This document shows, in pieces, positions 23,440 through 31,037 of a stretch of DNA of 38,780 bases. The position numbers were made by a program, and so were the translations under genes. Source of the DNA: an uncultured Clostridia bacterium. Lineage in GTDB: Bacteria > Bacillota > Clostridia > Christensenellales > Aristaeellaceae. Within the stretch, counting starts at the first letter, position 1; every line of letters starts with the position of its first letter. The stretch spans positions 1 through 38,780 of the forward strand of contig CAKTUS010000017.1 in NCBI GenBank assembly GCA_934621485.1, read 5' to 3'. Under the pieces are notes generated by a model. That model was not told the origin of the DNA. It ran no database searches and worked only from the letters and a program-made list of their open reading frames with translations.

Positions 23440-24981
23440 ATGCGAAGCATGACGGTTTTTAACTATTTGCTGGAGGCCACGGTTTTTGGCAGCGTGCTGA
23501 TTTTGCTGGTTATCGCCGCGCGGTCCCTGCTGCGCCAGCGACTGGGCAACCGCGCCATTTACGGGGCCTGGGTGCTGGTGGCTGTTCGGCTGCTGCTGCC
23601 CCTGACCCTGCCCAATCCTGTGATGGACGAGTTTCGGCCCGGCTTTTCGGCGGATGTAGCCGCCCGGCCCGTAGCGGACCAGGTGCGCCAGCGGGTGATC
23701 GACGCGGGCTACGAGGCCTCCGCGCTCATCGGCTCTGCCGGTCAGGACGCTTTGGGCGGCCTGGCCCGGGAAACCAGCATGGGCAATACCGGCCGCTGGT
23801 TTTTGATTGGCTGGCTGACGGTGTGCGTGCTGGTGGCCGTGTGGCTGTTCTGGCGCAGGCTGCGCTTCTGCCGCCGGGCCAGGCAAAACCGGGTGCGGCC
23901 GCTGGAGGGCAAGCCGTTGGAGGATTACCACGCCCTTTGCCAGCGCTACAAAGTGAAGCCTATTTCCGTTTATCTGGTGGACCGGCAAACGGCCAGCTGC
24001 GTGGTGGGCATTGCGCGCCCCTTCATTGCGCTGCCCCTGTCCACGCCGGAGGTGCATGTGCCGCTGGTGCTGGCTCATGAGTTGTGCCATCACAAGAGCC
24101 GCGACAACTTCTGGGGCGTGATTCGCATTTTGTGCTGCGCCGTGCACTGGTTTAACCCGCTGGTGTGGCTGGCGGCATGGCTCAGCTGGACCGACAGCGA
24201 GCTGGCCTGCGACGACCGGGTCACCGCCCGCTTGCAGGACATGGACCGCCTGGCCTACGCCAATGCCATTGTCAGCGCCGCAGAGCTAAGGGAGGCCGAA
24301 GCGGTGGGCTTTGGCGCTTCCTTTACGGACAAGCACCTGCGCCGCCGGGTTACGTCCATTATTCACTGCGTGCGCGGCAGCCGCTGGGGCGTGGCCGTGG
24401 GCAGCCTGCTTGCAGCGGTGGTTTTGGCCTTTTCCTTCGCCACCAGCGAAAGCGAGCCCCTGCCCACCATTGCGGCGGTGCCCGGCGTGGTGTGGACGGA
24501 AACGCCCGCGCCGCTGAACACCCAGGCGGAGGCGCTGGCCTGCGCCAGGCGCTTTTTGGAAAGCGAGTTCATTGGCGTGGATACCGCAGACTACGCCTTT
24601 ACCGTGCAGGAAGAAGCCGAACAGTGGCGGGTGGAAGCCGCCGGCGGCGGCGCCCGGTATCCCATTATGCTGCGCTATGCCAAAACGGGACAGCTGCAGG
24701 AGTACGACGGCACCTGCGCACTGGAAAGCTACACCTTTTCCGATTATTCCTACACCCACCATACCCTGACTGGCAGCGTATCCGAATACTTACGGGCCTT
24801 TATGGCGGCCCATATGCCGGATTGCGCCTGGGATGTGGCCACCATCATGTCCGATGTGCGCAGCAAGGAGGTTCGGGTGATTACCGTGCTGCTCAAGGAT
24901 GAAAAGGGCGCTTCCATTTGCGACCTGACCCTTCAGGTGGAGCCGGAGGCCCGCGTGCTGTATTGCCGCGCGGAAAAGTAG
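23440..24981 (+). CDS. M56 family (BlaR1/MecR1-like) membrane metallopeptidase
   Basis: A 513-residue membrane peptidase. Two N-terminal helices (about 8-26 and 42-58) and a third near 115-135 are followed by the cytoplasmic zinc protease with HELCHH at 213-218 (His213, Glu214, His217) and a downstream glutamate in DSELACDD as likely third ligand. A further helix lies at about 318-336. In BlaR1 and MecR1 the C-terminal outside domain is a penicillin-binding sensor with SxxK. Here residues about 340-513 are an unrelated PepSY-like or unknown domain without that motif. The signal is therefore probably not a beta-lactam. The peptidase should inactivate the BlaI-type repressor. The start is supported by GGAGG at 10 nt. 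Confidence 0.88.
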   Translation: MRSMTVFNYLLEATVFGSVLILLVIAARSLLRQRLGNRAIYGAWVLVAVRLLLPLTLPNPVMDEFRPGFSADVAARPVADQVRQRVIDAGYEASALIGSAGQDALGGLARETSMGNTGRWFLIGWLTVCVLVAVWLFWRRLRFCRRARQNRVRPLEGKPLEDYHALCQRYKVKPISVYLVDRQTASCVVGIARPFIALPLSTPEVHVPLVLAHELCHHKSRDNFWGVIRILCCAVHWFNPLVWLAAWLSWTDSELACDDRVTARLQDMDRLAYANAIVSAAELREAEAVGFGASFTDKHLRRRVTSIIHCVRGSRWGVAVGSLLAAVVLAFSFATSESEPLPTIAAVPGVVWTETPAPLNTQAEALACARRFLESEFIGVDTADYAFTVQEEAEQWRVEAAGGGARYPIMLRYAKTGQLQEYDGTCALESYTFSDYSYTHHTLTGSVSEYLRAFMAAHMPDCAWDVATIMSDVRSKEVRVITVLLKDEKGASICDLTLQVEPEARVLYCRAEK

Positions 24982-25097
24982 CGGTCAGACAACCGGCCGC
25001 GCTTATAAAAGACGCGCCGAGGGAAGCGCTTGCCAAGCGGCCGAAATCGGCGTACGAAACTCGCGCCGCGGCGGCTTCGATTCTTTCCCAAAACAAA

Positions 25098-25128
25098 ACC
25101 GGCTGCGTCCGAGAAGGACGCAGCCGGT
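25098..25128 (+). terminator. Hairpin C1 after the M56 peptidase gene
   Basis: Perfect 13-bp stem ACCGGCTGCGTCC (25098-25110) / GGACGCAGCCGGT (25116-25128), loop GAGAA. The segment 24982-25097 before it holds no gene. Its twin C2 lies beyond the repeat. Confidence 0.8.
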
Positions 25129-25350
25129 CAGACTGTCGAAAAACCCCTGAGAGGTATCGGAGGGCCGCAGCCCTCCGATTTTCATTCCGAAACCGGCGGC
25201 GTGTACGTCGGTTTCGGCTGCCTTGCTGCGCAAGGCTTTCCTTACGCTCTTTGCCGTTTCGCGGGGAAAGTGCTGTGGCATAAGGCTTAGGGGCGGAGCC
25301 CCTAAAACTCCGGCAGGAGGCAGTGCCTCCTGCACCTCCACTTTTTCAAC
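25129..25350 (+). repeat. Palindromic intergenic repeat, copy C (fullest copy)
   Basis: Contains four self-complementary units in order. They are CGGAGGG-ccgcag-CCCTCCG (25158-25177); CCGAAACCGGCGG...CGTCGGTTTCGG; TTAGGGGC-gga-GCCCCTAA (25287-25305); and GCAGGAGGCA-g-TGCCTCCTGC (25313-25333). It ends CTCCACTTTTTCAAC. The first half matches copies A, B and D; the second half matches copy F in inverted orientation. Confidence 0.88.
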
Positions 25351-25358
25351 AACCTGAA

Positions 25359-25397
25359 ACCGGCTGCGCCCGAAAAGGCCGCAGCCGGTTGATTCTT
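25359..25397 (-). terminator. Hairpin C2 next to the zinc-ribbon gene end
   Basis: Stem ACCGGCTGCG (25359-25368) / CGCAGCCGGT (25380-25389) extended by two pairs after one mismatch, loop GAAAA, followed by TGATTCTTTT. Near-copy of hairpin C1, at the end of the convergent zinc-ribbon gene. Confidence 0.75.
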
Positions 25398-25409
25398 TTC
25401 ATGGAAAAC

Positions 25410-25691
25410 TCAGCCCTTGTTGTGGTGAGCGGCATAGCAGGCGCTGCAATAAATGGGCCGGTCGCTCTTGGGAATGAAGGGCACGGTGGTGGGAGCGCCA
25501 CAGGCCGCGCAGGTGGTCTCGTAGGTTTCGCGAGGAGCGGAAGCGCGGTTGGCCTTGCGGGCTGCACGACATTCCTTGCAACGGGTGGGCTCATTCTGGA
25601 AGCCTTTTTCGGCATAAAATTCCTGTTCGCCGGCGGTGAACACGAACTCGGCGCCGCAATCACGGCACACCAACGTCTTGTCTTCGTACAT
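25410..25691 (-). CDS. Small double zinc-ribbon protein (CxxC-x17-CxxC type)
   Basis: A 93-residue protein. MYEDKTLVCRDCGAEFVFTAGEQEFYAEKGF followed by TRCKECR gives a first four-cysteine zinc ribbon. A second is CAACGA...YCSACYAAHH. The arrangement fits the small zinc-ribbon family found in many anaerobes and clostridia. Function is not established; a nucleic-acid or ribosome-related role is often supposed. ATG 25689-25691 has GGAGG at 11 nt; the in-frame ATG thirteen codons earlier lacks a site. The gene sits behind a strong promoter and a 244-nt leader with RNA-like structure. It is convergent with the M56 peptidase gene across repeat copy C. Confidence 0.82.
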   Translation of the reverse strand: MYEDKTLVCRDCGAEFVFTAGEQEFYAEKGFQNEPTRCKECRAARKANRASAPRETYETTCAACGAPTTVPFIPKSDRPIYCSACYAAHHNKG

Positions 25692-25723
25692 AGTTTGGGT
25701 TTCCTCCGTTCCGATTGAAGAAT

Positions 25724-25940
25724 TGTGCACCCGGCTGACCTGGTCTTTGACCCCACACTCGCCGACGGGAGGGTCTGCTCATCGCTCAAGCGCCCTACTC
25801 GCCCTCTCTCGCCGCCTGGGCGGCGGTCGGACTTACCTCTAGAACGCGCCATGCTCACCGAAATCTTTGTCCGGCTTACGTGGACCGTTTTGCCCGCGTC
25901 TGGCATCGGCTTGCAACCACAGACCCGGATGCAACGCACA
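25724..25940 (-). ncRNA. Candidate structured RNA or long leader
   Basis: A stretch of about 217 nt with no credible frame of its own, starting at the predicted transcription start and ending 33 nt before the zinc-ribbon ATG. On the minus strand the ends can pair (TGTGC 25936-25940 with GCACA 25724-25728). Inside are a perfect hairpin CGCCGCC-ca-GGCGGCG (25810-25825), GGTCC/GGAC and GACCC/GGGTC pairings, and conserved-looking loops (GGTAAGTCCG, GCTTGAGCGATGAGC). Its size and position, closed by its own ends and without a terminator before a small gene, recall clostridial raiA-class RNAs. I cannot confirm that class by sequence. Confidence 0.42.
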
Positions 25941-25941
25941 C

Positions 25942-25970
25942 ATTATAGTACCACCGTTCTAAAAACACAA
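25942..25970 (-). promoter_or_regulatory. Promoter of the zinc-ribbon gene and its leader
   Basis: Minus-strand TTGTGT (25965-25970) and a perfect TATAAT (25942-25947) at 17-bp spacing. The predicted start is near 25935-25940, leaving a 244-nt leader. Confidence 0.8.
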
Positions 25971-26037
25971 GCGCATTTTGGCTTCAAATCTGTGTTTTTA
26001 CATCCTGCGGGCTGTATTTGCGCTGTTTTTCCCTTCC

Positions 26038-26066
26038 TTGACAGGGTTTTGGGCCCGTGCTATACT
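26038..26066 (+). promoter_or_regulatory. Promoter of the LRR-licD-pyruvyl transferase operon
   Basis: Perfect TTGACA (26038-26043), 17-bp spacer, extended -10 TGCTATACT (TATACT 26061-26066). Divergent from the zinc-ribbon promoter. Confidence 0.85.
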
Positions 26067-26101
26067 TTTTTCCATATTTAATGAAAGGAAGCGGAATTTT
26101 C

Positions 26102-27115
26102 ATGCTGAAAAAGGCGCTTTGCATTTGCCTGTGCCTGCTGGCGCTGTTTTCCCAGGCCCTGGCGCAGGAGGAGGACACGCTGGTCATCGGCCGGTTCAAG
26201 AAGGTGGACGAGGTGATTCAGCAGGTGGAGGGCAGCAGCCAAAGCACCGTGGATATCACCGTCACCTCCATTTCGCCCGCCAATGTGCGCCTGCTGAAGG
26301 AAACCTTCCCCGAAAAAACCTTTCTGTACCGGGTAACGGATTTCAGCCACCACTACCTGTGGGACACCGAACACCTGAACCTGAAGTATATCAAGTACAA
26401 GAGCATCGACCAGCTGACCGAGCTGATGGACCTGCTGCCCAAACTGAACGAGGTAACCACCTACGGCTACATTTTTACCGCCGACGAGCTGGACCGGCTG
26501 AAAGCGGCCTATCCCGGCGTTTCCTTCAACTGCAAGTTCCATATGGCCCATCACATCATCAGCACCGATCAAACGGCCTTTTGCACCCGCCATGCCAAGT
26601 ACACCGAAAAGCGCCATAATCAGGACGATTTTGCGGCCTTCCGCCACTGCCCCAGGCTGAAAGCGCTGGACGTAGGCCATAACGCCGTTACGGACATCTC
26701 CTTCCTGGAGGAGTTGCCCAAGCTGCAAATCCTGATTCTGGCGGACAACCAGATCAGCGACCTGGAGCCTTTGCGCTACCAGAACGAGCTGGTCTATCTG
26801 GAATTGATTCACAACGACATTACCGATATTTCCCCCCTGGCAGACCTGACCGAACTGATTGATTTGCACATTGGCAACTGCCATATCACAGACTTTACGC
26901 CCCTGTACGGGCTGACCAAGCTGGACCGGCTGTGGCTGGGCGGCAACGACATCACCGAGGAGCAGTTGAAGGAATTGCAGGAACACTTGCCCAATACCAC
27001 CATCAATTCCACCGCCATTAAGCACCCTACGGCGGAGGGCTGGCGGCAGGGCCATCCCCGGTACCTGAAAATTGCGGAAATCTTTGGCAACGACAAGTAT
27101 ATCCCCTTCCCGTAA
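26102..27115 (+). CDS. Secreted leucine-rich repeat protein
   Basis: A 337-residue exported protein. Residues 1-21 form a signal peptide (CLCLLALFSQALA before QEED), with no lipobox at the cleavage site and no wall-anchor signal. Residues about 30-160 form a domain I do not recognise. Residues about 187-297 contain five internalin-like leucine-rich repeats of about 22 residues (LKALDVGHNAVTDISFLEEL, LQILILADNQISDLEPL and so on). A C-terminal cap follows. Such repeats make binding surfaces for proteins or glycans. It is the first gene of an operon with a LicD protein (16 bp on) and a pyruvyl transferase, which suggests a link to surface-glycan decoration. The AAAGGAAG ribosome binding site supports ATG 26102. 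Confidence 0.85.
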   Translation: MLKKALCICLCLLALFSQALAQEEDTLVIGRFKKVDEVIQQVEGSSQSTVDITVTSISPANVRLLKETFPEKTFLYRVTDFSHHYLWDTEHLNLKYIKYKSIDQLTELMDLLPKLNEVTTYGYIFTADELDRLKAAYPGVSFNCKFHMAHHIISTDQTAFCTRHAKYTEKRHNQDDFAAFRHCPRLKALDVGHNAVTDISFLEELPKLQILILADNQISDLEPLRYQNELVYLELIHNDITDISPLADLTELIDLHIGNCHITDFTPLYGLTKLDRLWLGGNDITEEQLKELQEHLPNTTINSTAIKHPTAEGWRQGHPRYLKIAEIFGNDKYIPFP

Positions 27116-27131
27116 AGGAGGTTTTGCCCAT

Positions 27132-27902
27132 ATGTCCATGCAGGATAACGCTTACGGCATGCAGTCCATTCAGCAAACGCTGTTGGCCATGATGACGGAA
27201 ATCGACCGGGTGTGCCGGGCTCACCACATTGAATACACCCTGCTGGGCGGCACCATGCTGGGAGCGGTGCGGGAGGGCGGCTTTATTCCCTGGGACGATG
27301 ATTTGGACATCGGCTTTTGCAAGGACGCGCTCAAACAGTTTATTCAGGTTTTCCCCCGGGAAAGCCGGCGGTATACCGTAACGGAAAACGACACCTGGGT
27401 AGCCCGGGTGGTGCCCCGGGAACCCATCGACGGCGAGTTTCCCTTTGTGGACTTGTTTCACTACGAGCCCATCAGCGCTTCGCCCCGGAAGCAAAAGCTG
27501 CGGGTGATGGCGCTGAAAACCCTTCAGGGCATGCTCAAGGACCGGGTGGACGTTAGCGGCTATCCGCCCCAATACCGCCCCCTGCTGGTGGGCACCCATG
27601 TGCTGGGCCTGCCTTTTTCCAAGAAGCGAAAGCTGAAGTGGTACCGGCATGTGTATGAGCACTGGGCCCATGGCGACGGCAGCCTGGTGCATGTGCCCGA
27701 CGGGGATTTTCGCGTGCTGGCCAGGGTGTGGCCGGATGAGTGGACTCACCGCTATCAGGACGTGCAGTTTGAAGGCGTTACCCTGCGCATGCTCACCTGC
27801 TGGGATGAAATGCTCAAGCGTCAGTATGGCGATTACATGCAGCGTCCCCCGGAAGGGCAGCGCCTGGTCCGCCGGCACACCGCCCAGCGAAAAAGGGGCT
27901 AA
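27132..27902 (+). CDS. LicD family phosphotransferase
   Basis: A 256-residue cytoplasmic protein of the LicD family, a nucleotidyltransferase fold. Its members transfer phosphocholine or similar phospho-groups from a CDP-linked donor to cell-surface glycans or teichoic acids. The hallmark lies at 36-62: LLGGTMLGAVREGGFIPWDDDLDIGF, with metal-binding Asp55-Asp57 and Asp59. The C-terminal part is consistent in length. ATG 27132 follows AAAGGAGG closely; the frame overlaps the preceding gene if read earlier. It is the second gene of the operon. A cytidylyltransferase that could supply a CDP-donor is encoded about 3.1 kb downstream, but no choline uptake or kinase gene is visible, so choline as the substituent is not supported. 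Confidence 0.9.
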   Translation: MSMQDNAYGMQSIQQTLLAMMTEIDRVCRAHHIEYTLLGGTMLGAVREGGFIPWDDDLDIGFCKDALKQFIQVFPRESRRYTVTENDTWVARVVPREPIDGEFPFVDLFHYEPISASPRKQKLRVMALKTLQGMLKDRVDVSGYPPQYRPLLVGTHVLGLPFSKKRKLKWYRHVYEHWAHGDGSLVHVPDGDFRVLARVWPDEWTHRYQDVQFEGVTLRMLTCWDEMLKRQYGDYMQRPPEGQRLVRRHTAQRKRG

Positions 27903-27912
27903 GGAGGAACAT

Positions 27913-29022
27913 ATGGCCCGCATCGGCATTGTCAGTTACAATCGCTACGGCAACTTTACCAACTATGGCTCCGCTCTGCAATCCTGGGCTCTGTGCCAGG
28001 CCGTCAACCGCCTGGGGCGGCAGGCTGTGCTGGTGGATTATTTGCCGGAGGCCCTTCGGGACAAGGACCCGCTGAATCCCATGGCCCACATGTGGGATAC
28101 CAACCCGGAGGTCCGGCGGCAGTGCCGGCTTTCCCTGCCCGCTATCCGGGAAAACTACGTCCGGTTTCAGCGCTTTTTTGCCCGCCGGTTTGAAAACACC
28201 CGGCGGCAGTATACCGCCGCCAATTTTGACTGCTGCCTGACCGGGGAAAACCTGCAAGGCTTTCTGTGCGGCAGCGATACCATTTTCTGTGTGGACGAGT
28301 TTGGGTTTGACGATGGTTACTACGCTCGCTATGCCAGCATGCAGGGCCGATCAGCCGCCTATGCCGCCAGCTTTGGCGACGCCCGCTTTTCTCCCCGGCA
28401 GAAGCCGGTGCTGGCCCAAAAGCTACAGGGATTTCGAGCCATCGGCCTGCGGGAAACCTATCTGGAGAACTGGGTGCGCACCCATGCCGGCGTGCCGGTG
28501 CAGCGGGTGATAGACCCGACGCTGCTGCTTACCCGGAAGGAGTACGCCGCCATAACCGCGCCCAGACAGCAGGAGGGCGATTACCTGCTGCTGTATGCCA
28601 GGCGCTACAACCCTGCCATGGAGCGCTTTGCTGAAAGCCTGGCCCGGCAACGGGGGCTTTCCATCGTGGAAATCAGCCTGCGGGCCGAAAACGCCGCCCG
28701 TCACCGCGTGTTCTATGAGGCGGGGGTGGAGGAATTTCTTTCCCTGGTGCGGCACGCGGCCTGCGTGGTTACCAATTCCTATCACGGCATGATTTTCAGC
28801 GTGCAGTTTGAACGGCCGTTTTATTTGTTTTCCCGGGAGCAGTGCGACAACAAGATTGCCGAGCTGCTGAGCCTGCTGGGCCTGCCGGACCGGCTGCTGG
28901 TTACCGGAAACGAGACTGTGCCGGAAACGGTGCAGTATGCCGCCGTGCATGCCGCCGTTGCCCGGGCACGGGAAGCGTCGATAGGTTTTTTGCAGCACGA
29001 GCTGAACTTGCTGCAAAACTAA
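27913..29022 (+). CDS. Polysaccharide pyruvyl transferase family protein
   Basis: A 369-residue enzyme of the polysaccharide pyruvyl transferase family, which adds ketal-linked pyruvate from phosphoenolpyruvate to glycan sugars, usually in the cytoplasm before export. The start RIGIVSYNRYGNFTNYGSALQSWAL matches the family's first beta-alpha unit with its N-x-G-S/D-x-L-Q pattern. FLCGSDTIF lies near 118. The second half shows YLLLYARRYN near 222 and the C-terminal signature TNSYHGMIFSVQF with His291. The AAGGAGG site is 10 bp after licD, so the two are cotranscribed. Together they would give acidic or zwitterionic substituents to a surface glycan. The target sugar is unknown. Confidence 0.88.
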   Translation: MARIGIVSYNRYGNFTNYGSALQSWALCQAVNRLGRQAVLVDYLPEALRDKDPLNPMAHMWDTNPEVRRQCRLSLPAIRENYVRFQRFFARRFENTRRQYTAANFDCCLTGENLQGFLCGSDTIFCVDEFGFDDGYYARYASMQGRSAAYAASFGDARFSPRQKPVLAQKLQGFRAIGLRETYLENWVRTHAGVPVQRVIDPTLLLTRKEYAAITAPRQQEGDYLLLYARRYNPAMERFAESLARQRGLSIVEISLRAENAARHRVFYEAGVEEFLSLVRHAACVVTNSYHGMIFSVQFERPFYLFSREQCDNKIAELLSLLGLPDRLLVTGNETVPETVQYAAVHAAVARAREASIGFLQHELNLLQN

Positions 29023-29930
29023 GGGCCCTGCCCGCGGCAAACGCTGGCTGGCGAGCTTTTCTAAGGTGCCGCCGCACATTCGGCGGCGCGTCGGGCGATG
29101 TCTTTTCCGCCATCCGCGGCATGCAGATTTCTCAATTTCCCTCCAGTAAACCTTTGAAATTGGCATTTGCATCTCACGAAAAACCCATTCACCGGCCGAC
29201 CGCCTCATTTGTGCGGTGTCGCCCTAACGAAAAGCCCTCTTTGCTTACGTAGGGTTTGCCGGGCGGTAAAGGGCGGCCTTGCTGCGCAGGGCTCAGGCCG
29301 TCAAAAAAGTTCGCCTGCCGCACTCTTTTCGGAATGGTTTCGGCGGAGCCCAAATGCCCCGCCCGTCCGGATGCTGCGCACAGCAAAGGGAACGTTTGCC
29401 TTTGCCGGTCAGCCGGGCGACAGGATTCCGCTCAGAGGGGCCGCGGCTCCTCGAATCGCTTTTCGGATTGGGGCTCCTGACGGGCTGAAAAAGTGGAGGC
29501 GCAGGAGGCGCTGCCTTTTGCCGGGGTTTTAGGGGCGGAGCCCCTAAGCCTTATGCCGCAGCCCTTTCCCGGCGAAGCGCTGCTTCCGGGCGATGACGGC
29601 CAATTCGGGATTTTTCGATAGTTTGAGCCTTACTGCGCAGGGTTCAGGCCGACCAAAAAGCGCAGGCGCAGAGGGCGGAGCAGCTGCACAAATGCGGAAA
29701 AGGCCACGCTCGCTCGTCCGGAGCCCCAACTGCGGGTCGCTAACCGCTAACGGCTGTTAGACCCACTGAGAGCCCGCCAACCGGCGCAGTGTTGCTCGCG
29801 GGCTGAAATGGGCGCGGTAAGGCTGCCGAAACCGGCGCTCACGCCGCCGGTTTGGAACCAAAAATCACAGGCTTCCGATATCGCCCAAGGACTTTCGGAC
29901 GGCCTGAAAACGGAAGCTTTTTACGCTTTG
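29023..29930. repeat. Mosaic repeat region, copy F
   Basis: A 926-bp gap without a credible gene. It contains a GTGCCGCCG/CGGCGGCGC hairpin just after the pyruvyl transferase gene (about 29069-29090). A CTCAGAGGGGCCGCGGCTCC module follows (about 29431). Then comes an inverted copy of the second half of copy C (GAAAAAGTGGAGGCGCAGGAGG, GGGGCGGAGCCCCTAAGCC, CTTATGCCGCAG, about 29486-29575). Finally there is an inverted core palindrome CTGCCGAAACCGG...CGCCGGTTTGG (about 29821-29853). It looks like several overlapping and worn insertions. Confidence 0.7.
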
Positions 29931-29948
29931 CTGGAAAGAAGGGGTTTC

Positions 29949-31022
29949 ATGCTGAATTTTGCCGTAGGTCCCGTACAGATGGATCCGCTGATTTGCGACC
30001 TGGGCGCGGAACCCGCACCCTATTTCCGCACGCCGGAGTTTTCCCGGCTGATGCTGGAAAACGAGCGCATGCTGCTGGAAATGGCCGATGCGGAACAGGG
30101 TTCCCGGGCCGTGTTTTTAACGGGCAGCGGCACCGCCGCCATGGAGGCCGCCGTAATGGCCGCCTTTACCGGCCGGGACCGGGTGCTGGTGGTGAACGGC
30201 GGCAGCTTTGGCGCGCGCTTTGCCCAATTGTGTCGGCTTCACGGCGTGCCCATGGAGGAAATTCATTTGGAACCGGGCCGGGCGCTGAAGGCGGAGCATT
30301 TGGCTCCGTATGAGGGCCGTGGTTTTACCGGCTTTCTGGTGAACCTGTGCGAAACCTCCACCGGCGTGGCCTACGACCTGTCTCTGATTGCGGATTTTTG
30401 CCATCGCAACGGCCTGTTTTTGGTAGCCGACGCCATCAGCGCCTTTTTGGCCGACCCGGTTTCCATGGCCCGGTTCGGCATAGACCTGCTGCTCACCGGC
30501 TCTCAAAAGGCGTTGGCCTGCCCGCCGGGCGTTTCGGCGGTGGTGCTGTCGCCCAGGGCGGCGGAGCGGGCCATGGCCGCGGAAACGCATTGCCTGTATC
30601 TGAGCCTGAAGGAAGCCCTGATGAACGGGGAACGCGGACAAACGCCCTTTACGCCTGCGGTGAGCATCCTCAAGCAGCTTCATCTGCGGCTGAACCAGCT
30701 TCAGCAATCCGGCGGGGCGGAGGCTCAGGTGCGGCGATCGGCCGATTTGGCTCTGGATTTTCGCGAACGGGTGGCGGACATGCCCTTTGATTTTCTGGCT
30801 GAAACGCCCTCCAACGCGGTAACGGCGCTCATGCCCCGAAGGGGCCGGGCCTACGCCGTTTTTGAAACCCTGAAAAACGAGTATGGCATGTGGGTATGCC
30901 CCAATGGCGGCGAACTGAGGGAACGGGTATTCCGGGTAGGCCATCTGGGCTTCCTGACCCCGGAGGACAACGCCGCTCTGGAAAGCGCCCTGCGAGCCCT
31001 TTGGCGGCGGGGTATGCTGTAA
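29949..31022 (+). CDS. Class V aminotransferase (serine-glyoxylate / AEP transaminase group)
   Basis: A 357-residue PLP enzyme of fold type I, class V. NFAVGPVQMDPLI at the start corresponds to the N-x-x-x-G-P-T/V substrate loop. FLTGSGTAAMEAAVM near 54-68 binds the cofactor phosphate. DAISAFLADP near 161 holds the PLP aspartate. The PLP lysine is Lys187 in LTGSQKALACPPG, the motif shared by alanine-glyoxylate, serine-pyruvate and 2-aminoethylphosphonate transaminases. ATG 29949 has GAAAGAAGG ahead of it; the open frame upstream runs into repeat DNA. The cytidylyltransferase-oxidoreductase fusion follows 15 bp later. This pairing suggests that an amino group is installed on a small alcohol or sugar-like unit that is then activated with CTP. 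The substrate is inferred, not seen. Confidence 0.85.
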   Translation: MLNFAVGPVQMDPLICDLGAEPAPYFRTPEFSRLMLENERMLLEMADAEQGSRAVFLTGSGTAAMEAAVMAAFTGRDRVLVVNGGSFGARFAQLCRLHGVPMEEIHLEPGRALKAEHLAPYEGRGFTGFLVNLCETSTGVAYDLSLIADFCHRNGLFLVADAISAFLADPVSMARFGIDLLLTGSQKALACPPGVSAVVLSPRAAERAMAAETHCLYLSLKEALMNGERGQTPFTPAVSILKQLHLRLNQLQQSGGAEAQVRRSADLALDFRERVADMPFDFLAETPSNAVTALMPRRGRAYAVFETLKNEYGMWVCPNGGELRERVFRVGHLGFLTPEDNAALESALRALWRRGML

Positions 31023-31037
31023 GGGAGGAAAACCACC

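Noticed and set aside
25129..25350. CRISPR array
   Set aside because: The hairpins differ from each other and there is no regular repeat-spacer spacing.
25129..25350. Group IIC intron inserted after a terminator
   Set aside because: Terminator targeting fits that class, but the insert is about 220 bp, has no reverse transcriptase and no domain V-like ending that I could see.
25724..25940. RNase P RNA or SRP RNA
   Set aside because: Isolated look-alike phrases (AAGTCCG, GCTTGAG, CCAGGTCAG) occur, but in the wrong order and without the essential P4 halves or the GGAAGGAAGCAG-type SRP loop.
29167..29730. Several frames of 60-120 codons in the gap after the pyruvyl transferase gene
   Set aside because: All lie in mosaic repeat DNA, overlap one another in different frames and lack ribosome binding sites.
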